From Prochlorococcus sp. AG-402-B05 (GTDB lineage: Bacteria; Cyanobacteriota; Cyanobacteriia; PCC-6307; Cyanobiaceae): a DNA stretch of 64,000 nt. The DNA is taken from positions 1 through 64,000 of the forward strand of contig QCHK01000005.1 in the NCBI GenBank assembly GCA_003279635.1, written 5' to 3'. How positions within the stretch are numbered: the stretch's first letter is position 1; every line of letters starts with the position of its first letter. The notes under the pieces were generated by a model. The model was not told the origin of the DNA and made no database searches. It worked only from the letters and a program-made list of their open reading frames with translations. Shown here piece by piece: positions 41,593-50,300 of this stretch. Both the position numbers and the translations under genes were made by a program.

Positions 41593-41880
41593 ATGAGAAA
41601 ATATACCAATAAGAAAAATATAGTTGGTCGGTGTCCTCTTGTTAAAAGTAAGGCTGACGGTAACGAATTAAAAAAGCGTCTCAGACAATGGCAGCATTCA
41701 AGAACTTGGGCTCGTTTAATTTGTGAAGCTGAAAAAATGTGGAGTCTTGAATCAAGAGATCTAAAGAGACTTGGCGCTATGGAATTAATTCAACTCCAAA
41801 ATGAAATGCCCTTTAATGTGAGAAGAAGAGTTAATTATTGGTTGGTTAAATATTCAGGCGCTACCCGACTAGAGGATTAG
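41593..41880 (+). CDS. Conserved small basic protein, unknown
   Basis: The 95-aa protein is basic, with many Arg/Lys and several Trp (KKRLRQWQHSRTWARLI, MWSLESRDLKRL, NVRRRVNYWLVKY). I do not recognise a family. It might contain a helical nucleic-acid-binding fold, but that is only suggested by the charge. It stands alone between the exonuclease and hisS. The coding potential is judged from its composition and the lack of a better reading frame. Confidence 0.7.
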   Translation: MRKYTNKKNIVGRCPLVKSKADGNELKKRLRQWQHSRTWARLICEAEKMWSLESRDLKRLGAMELIQLQNEMPFNVRRRVNYWLVKYSGATRLED

Positions 41881-42012
41881 GCATTAATAATGCCCTTCCA
41901 AATTCAAGTCTCACCAATTTGGTTTGGCAAAACTGATAGATTAAATATTATTTTTCAGTTTACGTAAACAATTACTATTAAACAAACAACAAATAATTTT
42001 GCTGAAGCTACT

Positions 42013-43284
42013 TTGACCAATCTAAAGAATTTAAGGGGAATGATAGATCTTTTACCTGCTCAGAGTCAGGGCTGGCAGAAGGTCGAATCAATTGCACTTG
42101 AACATTTTAATCGAGCTGGGCTTCAAGAAATTAGAACACCGATTATTGAACAAACTGAATTGTTTTCAAGGGGAATTGGCGAAAATACTGATGTTGTGGG
42201 CAAAGAAATGTATAGTTTCGACGATAGAGGTGGTCGTTCTTGCACATTGAGGCCTGAGGGCACAGCTTCTGTAGCGAGATCAATTGTTCAGCATGGATTA
42301 TTAAATAATGGCCCTCAAAGGCTCTGGTATAGAGGACCAATGTTTAGATACGAGCGCCCTCAAGCAGGAAGACAAAGGCAGTTCCATCAAATAGGAGTTG
42401 AATTTGTTGGATTAGCCTCTGTTATGAGTGATGCTGAGGTTATTTCAATAGCTTGGAACTTTTTAAAGGATGTTGGTCTAAATGATTTGACTTTAGAAAT
42501 TAATAGTCTTGGAAGTAATGAAGATCGAAATATTTTCAAAGAAGAGTTGAAAGATTGGCTTAATCAGAAATTTAATTTATTAGATAAAGATTCTCAGAAA
42601 AGAATTAATGTTAATCCCTTGAGAATATTAGATAGTAAAAATAATTCTACAAAAGAACTTTTATCTGAAGCTCCTTCTTTAAACGACTTTTTATCTAATG
42701 AGAGTAAAACTAGATTTGATTCTTTACAGAAGTTACTCGTTAATCTAAAGATTCCATATGAAATTAATTATAATTTGGTAAGAGGACTTGATTATTATTC
42801 TCATACAGCTTTCGAAATAACTAGTGATCACTTGGGTTCTCAATCCACTGTATGTGGTGGAGGCCGTTACGATGGCCTAATAAGTGAACTTGGGGGGCCT
42901 CAAGCACCCTCTATAGGCTGGGCTGTTGGAATGGAAAGACTGATAATTCTAGCTGGAGATAAAATTTCACAATCAAAATCTCCAGATGTTTATGTGATTC
43001 ATAAAGGTGAAAAAGCTGAGCAACTTGCTTTGGAAATTACTTGTCAGTTAAGGTCATATAACTTAATGATTGAATTGGATTACTCAGGTTCCTCTTTTTC
43101 AAAACAATTTAAGCGAGCAGATAAAAGTAGGGCTAAATGGGCCTTAGTTATAGGAGAGGATGAGGCATCTAAGGGGCAATTATTAGTGAGGAAATTAAGG
43201 GATAAACAAAAGATTGAGGAGAGTAGGCAGTTTATTTTTTCGAAGGGGGATCTAGATCAGTTAATTAAAAAGTTGATTGCTTAA
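42013..43284 (+). CDS. hisS: Histidyl-tRNA synthetase
   Basis: The 423-aa class II synthetase charges tRNA-His. The start at TTG 42013 gives [15 protein letters not shown]; the first ATG would remove part of the usual N-terminus. Motifs are [39 protein letters not shown] (motif 2), [14 protein letters not shown] and the C-terminal motif 3 / anticodon-binding region ([12 protein letters not shown]). Complete. Confidence 0.97.
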   Translation: MTNLKNLRGMIDLLPAQSQGWQKVESIALEHFNRAGLQEIRTPIIEQTELFSRGIGENTDVVGKEMYSFDDRGGRSCTLRPEGTASVARSIVQHGLLNNGPQRLWYRGPMFRYERPQAGRQRQFHQIGVEFVGLASVMSDAEVISIAWNFLKDVGLNDLTLEINSLGSNEDRNIFKEELKDWLNQKFNLLDKDSQKRINVNPLRILDSKNNSTKELLSEAPSLNDFLSNESKTRFDSLQKLLVNLKIPYEINYNLVRGLDYYSHTAFEITSDHLGSQSTVCGGGRYDGLISELGGPQAPSIGWAVGMERLIILAGDKISQSKSPDVYVIHKGEKAEQLALEITCQLRSYNLMIELDYSGSSFSKQFKRADKSRAKWALVIGEDEASKGQLLVRKLRDKQKIEESRQFIFSKGDLDQLIKKLIA

Positions 43285-43305
43285 GAAAATGATGAATTAT
43301 TTAAA

Positions 43306-44709
43306 ATGAGCTCTATTAAAATCCAAAAAATATGTTGTATTGGCGCTGGTTATGTAGGTGGTCCAACCATGTCTGTTATTGCAGATAAATGTCCTGATTT
43401 GGAAATTAGGGTTGTTGATATCAATAAAGAACGAATTGATGCATGGAATGATTCAGATCTCAACAAATTACCAATATTTGAACCTGGATTAGATCGGATA
43501 ATTTCAAGAACAAGGGGGCGCAACCTTTTCTTTAGTACAGAAATGGAAAAGTCGATATCTGACGCTGATATGATTTTTATATCAGTCAATACTCCAACAA
43601 AAACAAAAGGTCTTGGAGCAGGACAAGCAAGTGATCTTAGTTGGGTTGAAGTTAGTGCAAGGCAAGTAGCTAAATATGCAAAAGGACACACGATAGTAAT
43701 TGAAAAAAGTACTCTTCCAGTTCGTACTGCACAAGCAATAAAAGAGATACTTAAGACAACAAATATAGAGAAGCAAAAAAATGAAATTTCAAAAACTTTT
43801 TCTGTTTTATCGAATCCTGAATTTTTGGCTGAAGGTACCGCAATTAAAGACTTAGAAAAACCTGATAGGGTTTTAATTGGTGGAGAGGATTCTGACTCTG
43901 TAGATGCATTGGTTGAGATTTATTCGAAATGGGTCCCTTGTGAACAAATAATTTGTACTAATCTTTGGAGTAGCGAACTTTCAAAATTAGCTGCTAATGC
44001 ATTCCTAGCTCAGAGAATTAGTTCCATTAATTCTATTTCAGCCTTTTGTGAGGCTACTGGAGCTGATGTTCAGGAAGTTGCCAAAGCAATAGGAACAGAT
44101 AAAAGGATAGGTGATCAATTTCTTAGTGCAGGGCCTGGATTTGGTGGGAGCTGCTTTAAAAAGGATATTTTAAATTTAGTTTATTTAAGTGGATATTTTG
44201 GATTACCAGAGGTTGCTAATTACTGGAATCAAGTCGTGGTTCTCAATACTTGGCAGCAAGATAGAATTTATAAAATTATCCTTGATAAGCTTTTTGGAAC
44301 AGTTAATGGGAAAAATATAGCAATACTCGGTTTTTCTTTTAAGGCAAACACTAACGATACCCGAGAATCTCCTGCAATTAGAATTTCCAGTGACTTACTC
44401 GAAGAAGGAGCAATTTTATCAATTTATGACCCTAAGGTTTCATTTGAGAGAATAGAAGAAGATTTTGAAAGATTTTCATTTAATAATCAAGGGATTTGGA
44501 AAATGGCCAATTCCATTCCAGAAGCATTGAAAAATGTTGATGCAGTTTTGATTCTTACTGCATGGGATGAATTCTTTGGACTTGATTGGAAGTATTTAGC
44601 TTCTTTAATGAGATCACCAGCTTGGGTTTTTGATACAAGATCTGTTGTTAATCGAAAAGAAATTGATGATACAGGTTTAAATCTGTGGAAGTTGGGTGAG
44701 GGGAACTAA
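43306..44709 (+). CDS. UDP-glucose 6-dehydrogenase
   Basis: The 467-aa enzyme oxidises UDP-glucose to UDP-glucuronate with NAD+. The N-terminal Rossmann motif is CCIGAGYVGGPTMSVIADKCP, the catalytic Cys is in PGFGGSCFKKDILNLVYL, and the C-terminal domain has FSFKANTNDTRESPAI. The N-terminus (GGPTM, DINKERIDAWN) is like the eukaryotic type of this family. It probably feeds surface polysaccharide, though no glycosyltransferase is nearby. It starts 22 bases after hisS. Confidence 0.94.
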   Translation: MSSIKIQKICCIGAGYVGGPTMSVIADKCPDLEIRVVDINKERIDAWNDSDLNKLPIFEPGLDRIISRTRGRNLFFSTEMEKSISDADMIFISVNTPTKTKGLGAGQASDLSWVEVSARQVAKYAKGHTIVIEKSTLPVRTAQAIKEILKTTNIEKQKNEISKTFSVLSNPEFLAEGTAIKDLEKPDRVLIGGEDSDSVDALVEIYSKWVPCEQIICTNLWSSELSKLAANAFLAQRISSINSISAFCEATGADVQEVAKAIGTDKRIGDQFLSAGPGFGGSCFKKDILNLVYLSGYFGLPEVANYWNQVVVLNTWQQDRIYKIILDKLFGTVNGKNIAILGFSFKANTNDTRESPAIRISSDLLEEGAILSIYDPKVSFERIEEDFERFSFNNQGIWKMANSIPEALKNVDAVLILTAWDEFFGLDWKYLASLMRSPAWVFDTRSVVNRKEIDDTGLNLWKLGEGN

Positions 44710-44803
44710 ATTATCTTCATAAAAAAATAATATGCTTATAATTAGTGCTTAAATAAATAAAATTGATTTTAAGTCTTTTCTTTATTTAATTTTAGATAAA
44801 ATA

Positions 44804-45010
44804 ATGCTTTTTAAATTTCTTTTCAAAAAGAAGAAAAAAAAACTTCAAGAACAATCAGAACAAAAAATTGATATGAATAATTGGATGAACTTAACAAAGG
44901 AAGAAAGACTCGAAATTGATTTTAATGAAAAGAATACAATAATGAAAAGGAAGAAGGCATTGCTAAAATCAATCAGAGAAGAATATATAAAAATAAAAAA
45001 TAAAAAATAA
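44804..45010 (+). CDS. Small lysine-rich protein, unknown
   Basis: The 68-aa ORF has a basic N-terminus (MLFKFLFKKKKKKL) followed by an acidic, helical part and an end rich in Lys/Glu. No family is recognised. Composition alone makes gene status uncertain because lysine-rich ORFs arise easily in AT-rich DNA, but the ATG is clean and the gap between UGDH and the next gene would otherwise be empty. Confidence 0.5.
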   Translation: MLFKFLFKKKKKKLQEQSEQKIDMNNWMNLTKEERLEIDFNEKNTIMKRKKALLKSIREEYIKIKNKK

Positions 45011-45084
45011 AAAATATTTAAATGTAAAAAAAAAATGCTTAAAAAGCTATTTAGTTGAATAATTTCAATCATTTTTTGAATTTT

Positions 45085-45423
45085 ATGATTTGGCCTCCAG
45101 TAAAAGCTTGGACCAGCAAGACTAATCTTAATGGGCAACTACATTTTGTAGCAATTAATTATGGTGGCGAATTACTAAAAAGATGGGTCCTTTTGATGTC
45201 TGTACTTGACTCGACTGTGGTTGTAAAAGTTTCGTGGTCCCAATTAGTTGATTTATCTAAGTGGGAAGCTGGATGGGATGAAATAAATCATAGAGAATCT
45301 TCTGAATTAGTAAATAATAAAAGTGATGAGAAAAACACTAACTTTTCTCATCCATCTATTGATTCTGGTTTAACAATACCTATAAGTGAAAAGACAATTA
45401 GGCCTTGGTTTAAAAAGAGTTAA
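45085..45423 (+). CDS. Small Trp-containing protein resembling the TIGR02450 family
   Basis: The ATG at 45085 gives 112 aa (MIWPPVKAWTSKTN). The core has the spacing of the short TIGR02450 Trp-rich family: WTSKT near the start, HFVAINYGG, VVVKVSWSQLVDLSKWEAGWDE. This family is seen in marine bacteria and cyanobacteria and has no known function. A tail of about 45 residues is low in conservation and ends with RPWFKKS. It is preceded by a TTG alternative start 10 codons upstream. Confidence 0.65.
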   Translation: MIWPPVKAWTSKTNLNGQLHFVAINYGGELLKRWVLLMSVLDSTVVVKVSWSQLVDLSKWEAGWDEINHRESSELVNNKSDEKNTNFSHPSIDSGLTIPISEKTIRPWFKKS

Positions 45424-45568
45424 GTAATATTTTGTCTAGATTTTAATGAAATTTAAGTATATTTTTATTATTATTTGCTCTCCAATCTTATCCCTTTGAG
45501 CTTTCTTTGGCCGGCTTTTTACGTTAAAAAAAAAGATACTTGTTTATTCAGGAATGATACAAGCTTGA

Positions 45569-45703
45569 ATGTTGTTATCAGGAAAAGAAGCTAGTGAGGT
45601 TTTGAGCGAAGATGAACAATCTTCAGAGGTAATGAGAGAAAGAGGTTATTTAAAGCCAGGAACCTACTGGAGAAGTTCAAATGATCCTATACAAGTGCCA
45701 TAG
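45569..45703 (+). CDS. Possible 44-aa small protein
   Basis: The frame encodes MLLSGKEASEVLSEDEQSSE and ends RGYLKPGTYWRSSNDPIQVP. The composition is unusually protein-like for an intergenic piece (balanced acidic and basic residues, aromatic residues, a GTYWRSSNDP turn). It is below the ORF-track cutoff. There is no clear ribosome-binding site, and I know no family. The frame after the TAG stop stays open for about 40 codons. Confidence 0.4.
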   Translation: MLLSGKEASEVLSEDEQSSEVMRERGYLKPGTYWRSSNDPIQVP

Positions 45704-45845
45704 AAGCCAAAAGTCTTTTATTTTATAAGGGGATGTAAAGAAGTTATTGAATATTGGCAGAACCAATGTCGATTCTTGTGCTCAAAGAGCGGCCTAAAGA
45801 AAAAACAAAGATTTTTTGTAGATTAGATATTTAAGAATTGACCTT

Positions 45846-46010
45846 TTAAGCTACTAAATTTTCACCTTTACAGTCGTTGATCGAAGTCTCCAAAATTGGA
45901 TAAAGAGAGATCATTTTTCCGTATTCAGGTGATGTTCTATAAACATTCGCTTTTTTTCGATAGTGATCTTCTGTCTCCATCTCTAGACTTTTAAGTCGAT
46001 TGAATTTCAT
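45846..46010 (-). CDS. Possible 54-aa minus-strand small protein
   Basis: An ORF of 54 aa begins MKFNRLKSLEMETEDHYRKK and continues ANVYRTSPEYGKMISLYPIL before ending at TAA. Its codons use normal residues and it is free of overlap with any longer ORF, unlike most shadow frames. It is too short for the ORF track. The family is unknown. It lies divergent to pcb, in the space otherwise without genes. Confidence 0.45.
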   Translation of the reverse strand: MKFNRLKSLEMETEDHYRKKANVYRTSPEYGKMISLYPILETSINDCKGENLVA

Positions 46011-46381
46011 GATTCATTAACCATAAGGATTTAACTATTTAATAGTTATAAATAATGAGACCAAATTAATCTTTTATATTAATTACATATTTGCATGTAT
46101 TTATATGGATTCTGAGACTTAATGGGTCTCGAATGCCTGATATAAATTTATTTTATGTATCAATTAATTCTTTAATTAACAATTCTAAGTTATTCAATTC
46201 GCTTGATTATTTTGTTATGAGTCCTTGACTGACTGTTTTGAATTGTTTAAAACCTGCTTTTTTGATATTTTTTATTTCACTGGATTTAAATAATAAAAAA
46301 AATTTACAGATTCTTTCTGTTGCATGAGTATTCGGTGAAATTGAAGTATTGTCTGTTCGGTTTTGAAAAATAGAACTTCTA
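46011..46381 (+). other. Long non-coding stretch upstream of pcb
   Basis: About 370 bases, strongly AT-rich, contain no ORF I can support. They probably carry the promoter and 5' leader of pcb. One candidate promoter is annotated separately; a GAGAC...GTCTC inverted pair near 46111-46128 is too short to interpret. Confidence 0.5.
46225..46253 (+). promoter_or_regulatory. Candidate sigma-70-like promoter for pcb
   Basis: TTGACT (46225-46230) and TAAAAC (46248-46253) are spaced 17 bases apart. Transcription from here would give an untranslated leader of roughly 120 bases before the ATG at 46382. Only motif matching supports it, and AT-rich DNA gives many such matches. Confidence 0.35.
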
Positions 46382-47431
46382 ATGCAGACCTATGGAAATT
46401 CAGCTGTCACCTACGGGTGGTGGGCTGGTAACTCAGGGGTCACCAACCGTTCAGGCAAATTTATTGCTGCTCATGCCGCTCATACCGGTTTGATTGCTTT
46501 CTGGGCTGGTGCCTTCACGTTATTTGAATTGGCTCGATTTGACCCTTCTGTACCAATGGGTCATCAGCCTTTAATTGCGCTTCCTCATTTAGCAACTTTG
46601 GGTATTGGTTTCGATGAAACTGGAACCTTTGTTGGTGGAAGTGCGGTTGTTGCAGTTGCTGTGTGTCATCTAGTTGGATCCATGGCTTATGGGGCAGGTG
46701 GATTGATGCACTCTCTTCTTTTCTCTAGTGACATGCAGGAATCTTCTGTGCCACAGGCCAGAAAATTCAAGCTTGAATGGGACAACCCAGATAACCAGAC
46801 TTTCATCCTTGGACATCATTTGATTTTCTTTGGTGTTGCATGTATTTGGTTTGTTGAATGGGCGCGAATTCATGGGGTCTACGATCCTGCTATTGGTGCT
46901 ATTCGTCAGGTTGAATACGACCTTAATTTGAGTCATATTTGGGATCATCAATTTGATTTCCTAACTATTGACAGCTTGGAAGATGTTATGGGAGGTCATG
47001 CTTTCTTGGCTTTCTTAGAAATTACTGGTGGTGCTTTCCATATCGCTACTAAGCAAGTTGGAGAATACACAAAATTCAAAGGAGCTGGTCTTCTTTCTGC
47101 AGAAGCTATTCTTTCTTGGTCACTAGCTGGTATTGGCTGGATGGCAGTTGTTGCGGCATTCTGGAGTGCAACAAATACCACTGTTTATCCTGTTGAATGG
47201 TTTGGAGAGCCATTAGCACTTAAATTTGGAATATCTCCTTATTGGGTAGATACTGTTGATTTAGGTTCAGCCCATACTTCTAGGGCTTGGCTAGCTAATG
47301 TTCATTACTACTTTGGATTTTTCTTTATTCAAGGTCACCTATGGCATGCTCTTAGGGCAATGGGATTCGATTTCAAACGAGTAACTAGTGCCTTAAGTAA
47401 TCTTGATACTGCTTCAGTATCTTTAAAATAG
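46382..47431 (+). CDS. pcb: Pcb chlorophyll a/b light-harvesting antenna protein
   Basis: This 349-aa protein is a Prochlorococcus/Prochlorothrix-type Pcb antenna, an IsiA/CP43-related six-helix protein that binds divinyl chlorophyll a and b and feeds photosystems in the thylakoid. Family features are the N-terminal YGNSAVTYGWWAGNSGVTNR, repeated chlorophyll-ligand histidines (for example AAHAAHTGL, GHHLIFFG, GGHAFLAFLEITGGAFH), and the last helix NVHYYFGFFFIQGHLWHALRAMGF. The large lumenal loop of CP43 is absent, as usual in Pcb. Which paralogue (pcbA-H) this is cannot be told here. A strong terminator follows. Confidence 0.97.
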   Translation: MQTYGNSAVTYGWWAGNSGVTNRSGKFIAAHAAHTGLIAFWAGAFTLFELARFDPSVPMGHQPLIALPHLATLGIGFDETGTFVGGSAVVAVAVCHLVGSMAYGAGGLMHSLLFSSDMQESSVPQARKFKLEWDNPDNQTFILGHHLIFFGVACIWFVEWARIHGVYDPAIGAIRQVEYDLNLSHIWDHQFDFLTIDSLEDVMGGHAFLAFLEITGGAFHIATKQVGEYTKFKGAGLLSAEAILSWSLAGIGWMAVVAAFWSATNTTVYPVEWFGEPLALKFGISPYWVDTVDLGSAHTSRAWLANVHYYFGFFFIQGHLWHALRAMGFDFKRVTSALSNLDTASVSLK

Positions 47432-47457
47432 TTAAAAGTTAAATAAATTTAACTATT

Positions 47458-47491
47458 TTAAAAAAGCCCCACATGACTGGGGCTTTTTTAA
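47458..47491 (+). terminator. Strong intrinsic terminator after pcb
   Basis: A 14-bp stem TTAAAAAAGCCCCA / TGGGGCTTTTTTAA encloses the loop CATGAC, with a GC-rich core flanked by A and T runs. The A-run/T-run flanks would let it work from both sides. The position is 27 bases after the pcb stop, which fits strong termination of a highly expressed gene. Confidence 0.92.
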
Positions 47492-47532
47492 TGGGTTCTA
47501 TTTATCAATAGCTTAATTCTTTCAATGATAAT

Positions 47533-47582
47533 TAATCAGATTTTTATTAGTTTAATATTTTAAACTAATAAAAATCTGATTA
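47533..47582. repeat. Perfect 50-bp palindrome (23-bp arms, 4-base loop)
   Basis: The left arm TAATCAGATTTTTATTAGTT continues with TAA, and the right arm is its exact reverse complement, separated by TATT. Twenty-three paired bases without a mismatch is far above chance for random AT-rich DNA. It lies about 40 bases after the pcb terminator and about 150 bases before the transporter gene. It is AT-only in the middle with two C/G pairs per arm. Confidence 0.9.
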
Positions 47583-47732
47583 TGGTTTGATCTCACGTTT
47601 ACTAATAATTAAAGCTAATTAAATGATTTGATTGAGATATGATAAGAATCAAAATTACTTTAGATGTTAAATATTTATATGGGATATTATTTTTTAGGGA
47701 TTTTTTATTTACTTCCGTAAGCTTGTTAATAG

Positions 47733-49118
47733 ATGAGTCTGTCGTTTTTAGGTTTGGAAGACCTATATAAAATTAATGCAATCCCAACGTTAGTCCTTTC
47801 TTTGGGTTTGCTTGGACTGATAGCAATTCTTCTAACCCTTGGTAGAAGATTGGATTCCGCGATGAAGTTGGAAAGATTTGGTATTCCCATAGCCCTTTTA
47901 ATTGGAGCTTTAGGTTTTTTAATCGGTCCTTATGGACCTCTTTCTTTATTACCAGAAAGGGTTCTGAATACTTGGATGCAATTACCAACTCCATTGCTTA
48001 CTTTAGTCTTTGCGACCTTAATGCTAGGAAGACCTATTCCAAGAATTAGTGCTTTATGGAAACCAGTTGCTTCGCAGGCATTGCTTGGACTTTTATTAGG
48101 TTTTGGTCAATATGTTGTTGGTGGGATAATTGTCCTGTCATTTCTGCTTCCTTATTTAGGAGTAGATCCACTGATGGGATGCATTATTGAAGTTGGTTTT
48201 GAAGGAGGCCATGGAGCTGCGGCAATAATGGGAGAAAGTTTTATGAAGTTAGGCTTTCCTGAGGGATTAGATCTGGGCTTTGCAATGGCAACTGTAGGGT
48301 TACTTGCTTCTACTTTGTTGGGGAGCGGCTTGGTTGTCTTAGGTAGGTTCTTTGGATGGCTTGTAAATACTGAAAAAGAGCTCCCAAATGATTTCAATGA
48401 TATTGAATTGGAAATTAACCCAATTGAACAACTTAAGTCGCTTTTATATAATTTTGCTCTACTAGGATTAGCGGTATTGATTGGAATCTTTTTTCTTTAT
48501 TGTTTAAGGCTATCTTCTACTTTTTTGAGTGATATAAGTAAGCAGGTGATATTAGCTTTCCCTGTATTTCCATTGGCTTTGATGGGTTCATTTTTAGTTA
48601 GAATTTTATTGGAAAAAACTGGAAAGACTAAATTAGTCTCATCACTTTTTCAACGTGAGATTGGCATACTTTCAACCGATTTGCTCATAATTACCGCCAT
48701 GGCTGGGTTGAATTTACCTTTATTAGTTAACTACTGGCTTCCTATAACGATTTTAGCCATTGGTGGATTGATTTGGAATCTTGTAGGGATGTTGATTTTT
48801 TCTAGATTATTTTTTAGAGAAGAATGGTTTGTAAGAGCAATAGCAGAGTTTGGAAATTCAACGGGAGTTGCAGCTAGTGGACTATTACTTTTGAGATTGG
48901 CTGATCCTAGAAATTCTACTAATACGTTACCTGTGTTTTCTATTAAGCAATTATTTCTTCAACCACTTCTTTCTGGAGGTCTGATTACTGTTATAGCTCC
49001 TTTGTTTATTAGTAATTTTGGGCTTAAAGGGTGGACAGAATTTTGTGGATTAATTTCATTGTCTTTATGTGTAGTAGCAATATCTCTACAGTCAAAATAT
49101 ACAAAAGCCTCAGCATGA
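47733..49118 (+). CDS. GltS-type sodium/glutamate symporter family protein
   Basis: The 461-aa membrane protein has about 10-12 hydrophobic helices and two glycine-rich motifs typical of the ESS (GltS) family: GFEGGHGAAAIMGESF (about residues 155-170) and GNSTGVAASGLLLLRL. In GltS the motifs line the substrate/Na+ site. Substrate could be glutamate or another acid, but this is not settled. It starts at ATG 47733 after a spacer of 300 bases from pcb that holds the terminator and palindrome. No neighbouring gene suggests its partner. Confidence 0.82.
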   Translation: MSLSFLGLEDLYKINAIPTLVLSLGLLGLIAILLTLGRRLDSAMKLERFGIPIALLIGALGFLIGPYGPLSLLPERVLNTWMQLPTPLLTLVFATLMLGRPIPRISALWKPVASQALLGLLLGFGQYVVGGIIVLSFLLPYLGVDPLMGCIIEVGFEGGHGAAAIMGESFMKLGFPEGLDLGFAMATVGLLASTLLGSGLVVLGRFFGWLVNTEKELPNDFNDIELEINPIEQLKSLLYNFALLGLAVLIGIFFLYCLRLSSTFLSDISKQVILAFPVFPLALMGSFLVRILLEKTGKTKLVSSLFQREIGILSTDLLIITAMAGLNLPLLVNYWLPITILAIGGLIWNLVGMLIFSRLFFREEWFVRAIAEFGNSTGVAASGLLLLRLADPRNSTNTLPVFSIKQLFLQPLLSGGLITVIAPLFISNFGLKGWTEFCGLISLSLCVVAISLQSKYTKASA

Positions 49119-49189
49119 CAATTAATGTACTTAACTAAAGTTATAATCTATAGAAATATAAGTTTTAATAAACTTTTTCCCTCCTTTAT

Positions 49190-49447
49190 ATGAATCGACA
49201 AATTTACAAAGATATCCCCCCTCAAGAATCAAAAGAGAAATGGTTTAAAAGTCATCTACTTGGGAAAGAGGTTGAATTAAGAGAGCTCTATGAGTTGCCT
49301 CAGGATCAGTTGGATTTAGTCATGGCAGAGACTGCAGAGTTTAGGAGCGATATAGGAAATAGAGATAGAAATCTAGGTAAATTTTGTACAGCTGGTTATT
49401 TTTTAGAGCTATCAAGAATCATTGACAAAAGAAGGGCTTCAGAATGA
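49190..49447 (+). CDS. Conserved small hypothetical protein
   Basis: The 85-aa acidic/polar protein (MNRQIYKDIPPQESKEKWFK, then QDQLDLVMAETAEFRSDIGN) is predicted soluble and mostly helical. I do not recognise a family, though the composition is typical of a real cyanobacterial gene. It is followed by the convergent glutathione-transferase-like gene 12 bases away. Confidence 0.7.
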   Translation: MNRQIYKDIPPQESKEKWFKSHLLGKEVELRELYELPQDQLDLVMAETAEFRSDIGNRDRNLGKFCTAGYFLELSRIIDKRRASE

Positions 49448-49459
49448 TTTTCTGCTCTG

Positions 49460-50131
49460 TTATCCAAAAAATAGAGGTTCATTTTTCTTGCTCCATGGTT
49501 CATTCTTTTTCATAACTATTGGATATTTCTCATGCGTAAAAAAATAATTTAACCAACAACATAAATATTGGATTTCATTGTTTTGGTTAAACTTTTTTAT
49601 GTCAGCTATTCTAAATTGCCTTACAAATGGCCAGATAGCCCAATCAGCTAAGCTTTCTTTTGCATCAACAAGAAATAGCGATTTTCCTTCATTTGAAAAT
49701 ACTTTTAATCTTTCATTTAAAGATAAAAGTATTTTCATAGCTTCAGAACGATGAGTTTCTGATTCTTCAATATTAAATCTAGATGCATATTTAAATCGAT
49801 CCAAATGATATTTAAATGCAGTATCATTTATTTCTATAAGACTCAATATTTGTTTTGAAATATCATTATCACTACCACAACAAAATAATTCATGCATATT
49901 CGATTTTTTGATACTCCAGATCATTATTTCTAGGCTCTCATCAATTACTTTATTTAAACTAGTCTTTAATACAGGTACAGTTGCTTTTTTAGAAATTTGA
50001 ATTAATTCAATAGGCTTGTTCTTTAGTTCGACCTCTCTTAACTCCACTACCTGATTGGTATTTAATAAAGCCCATCTAGCTCTAATTGCGTAAGGACATC
50101 GTCTAAAGCTATATAGAATATTGTGCTTCAT
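49460..50131 (-). CDS. Glutathione S-transferase-like protein
   Basis: The 223-aa protein has an N-terminal thioredoxin-like fold start (NILYSFRRCPYAIRARWALLN), where the CPYA and RARW match GST/glutaredoxin-like proteins. A cis-proline KATVPVL follows and a C-terminal helical part contains LADWAIWPFVRQF. Substrate and true glutathione dependence are not determined. It stands alone on the minus strand between two plus-strand genes. Confidence 0.85.
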   Translation of the reverse strand: MKHNILYSFRRCPYAIRARWALLNTNQVVELREVELKNKPIELIQISKKATVPVLKTSLNKVIDESLEIMIWSIKKSNMHELFCCGSDNDISKQILSLIEINDTAFKYHLDRFKYASRFNIEESETHRSEAMKILLSLNERLKVFSNEGKSLFLVDAKESLADWAIWPFVRQFRIADIKKFNQNNEIQYLCCWLNYFFTHEKYPIVMKKNEPWSKKNEPLFFG

Positions 50132-50300
50132 AATTTTCCTGTTAAAATCATCTTATCCCTTATGCCTAGTTATGATTAGTCATTAGTATTCATCGCAATA
50201 GAATATGCTTCACAAGTATATTCTTTATGGTTTTCTTTGGAAATTATATTTTACTATTAAAATATATTCCATTCGCTTCATTTTTCAAGAAAATTAAATT

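Noticed and set aside
41880-41922. Short inverted repeats GGCATTA/TAATGCC and CCAAATT/AATTTGG after the small basic gene
   Set aside because: Arms are only 7 bases and no T run follows, so I do not call a terminator.
43350-43691. 113-aa minus-strand ORF in the UDP-glucose dehydrogenase gene
   Set aside because: Antisense shadow of a clear coding gene.
44845-45138. 97-aa minus-strand ORF over the small Lys-rich gene
   Set aside because: Phe/Ile/Leu-rich translation of the opposite strand of a lysine-rich, A-rich region; probably a base-composition artefact.
45704-45845. Open frame following the 44-aa ORF (no start codon)
   Set aside because: No start codon and no recognised protein; kept only as a remark in the findings.
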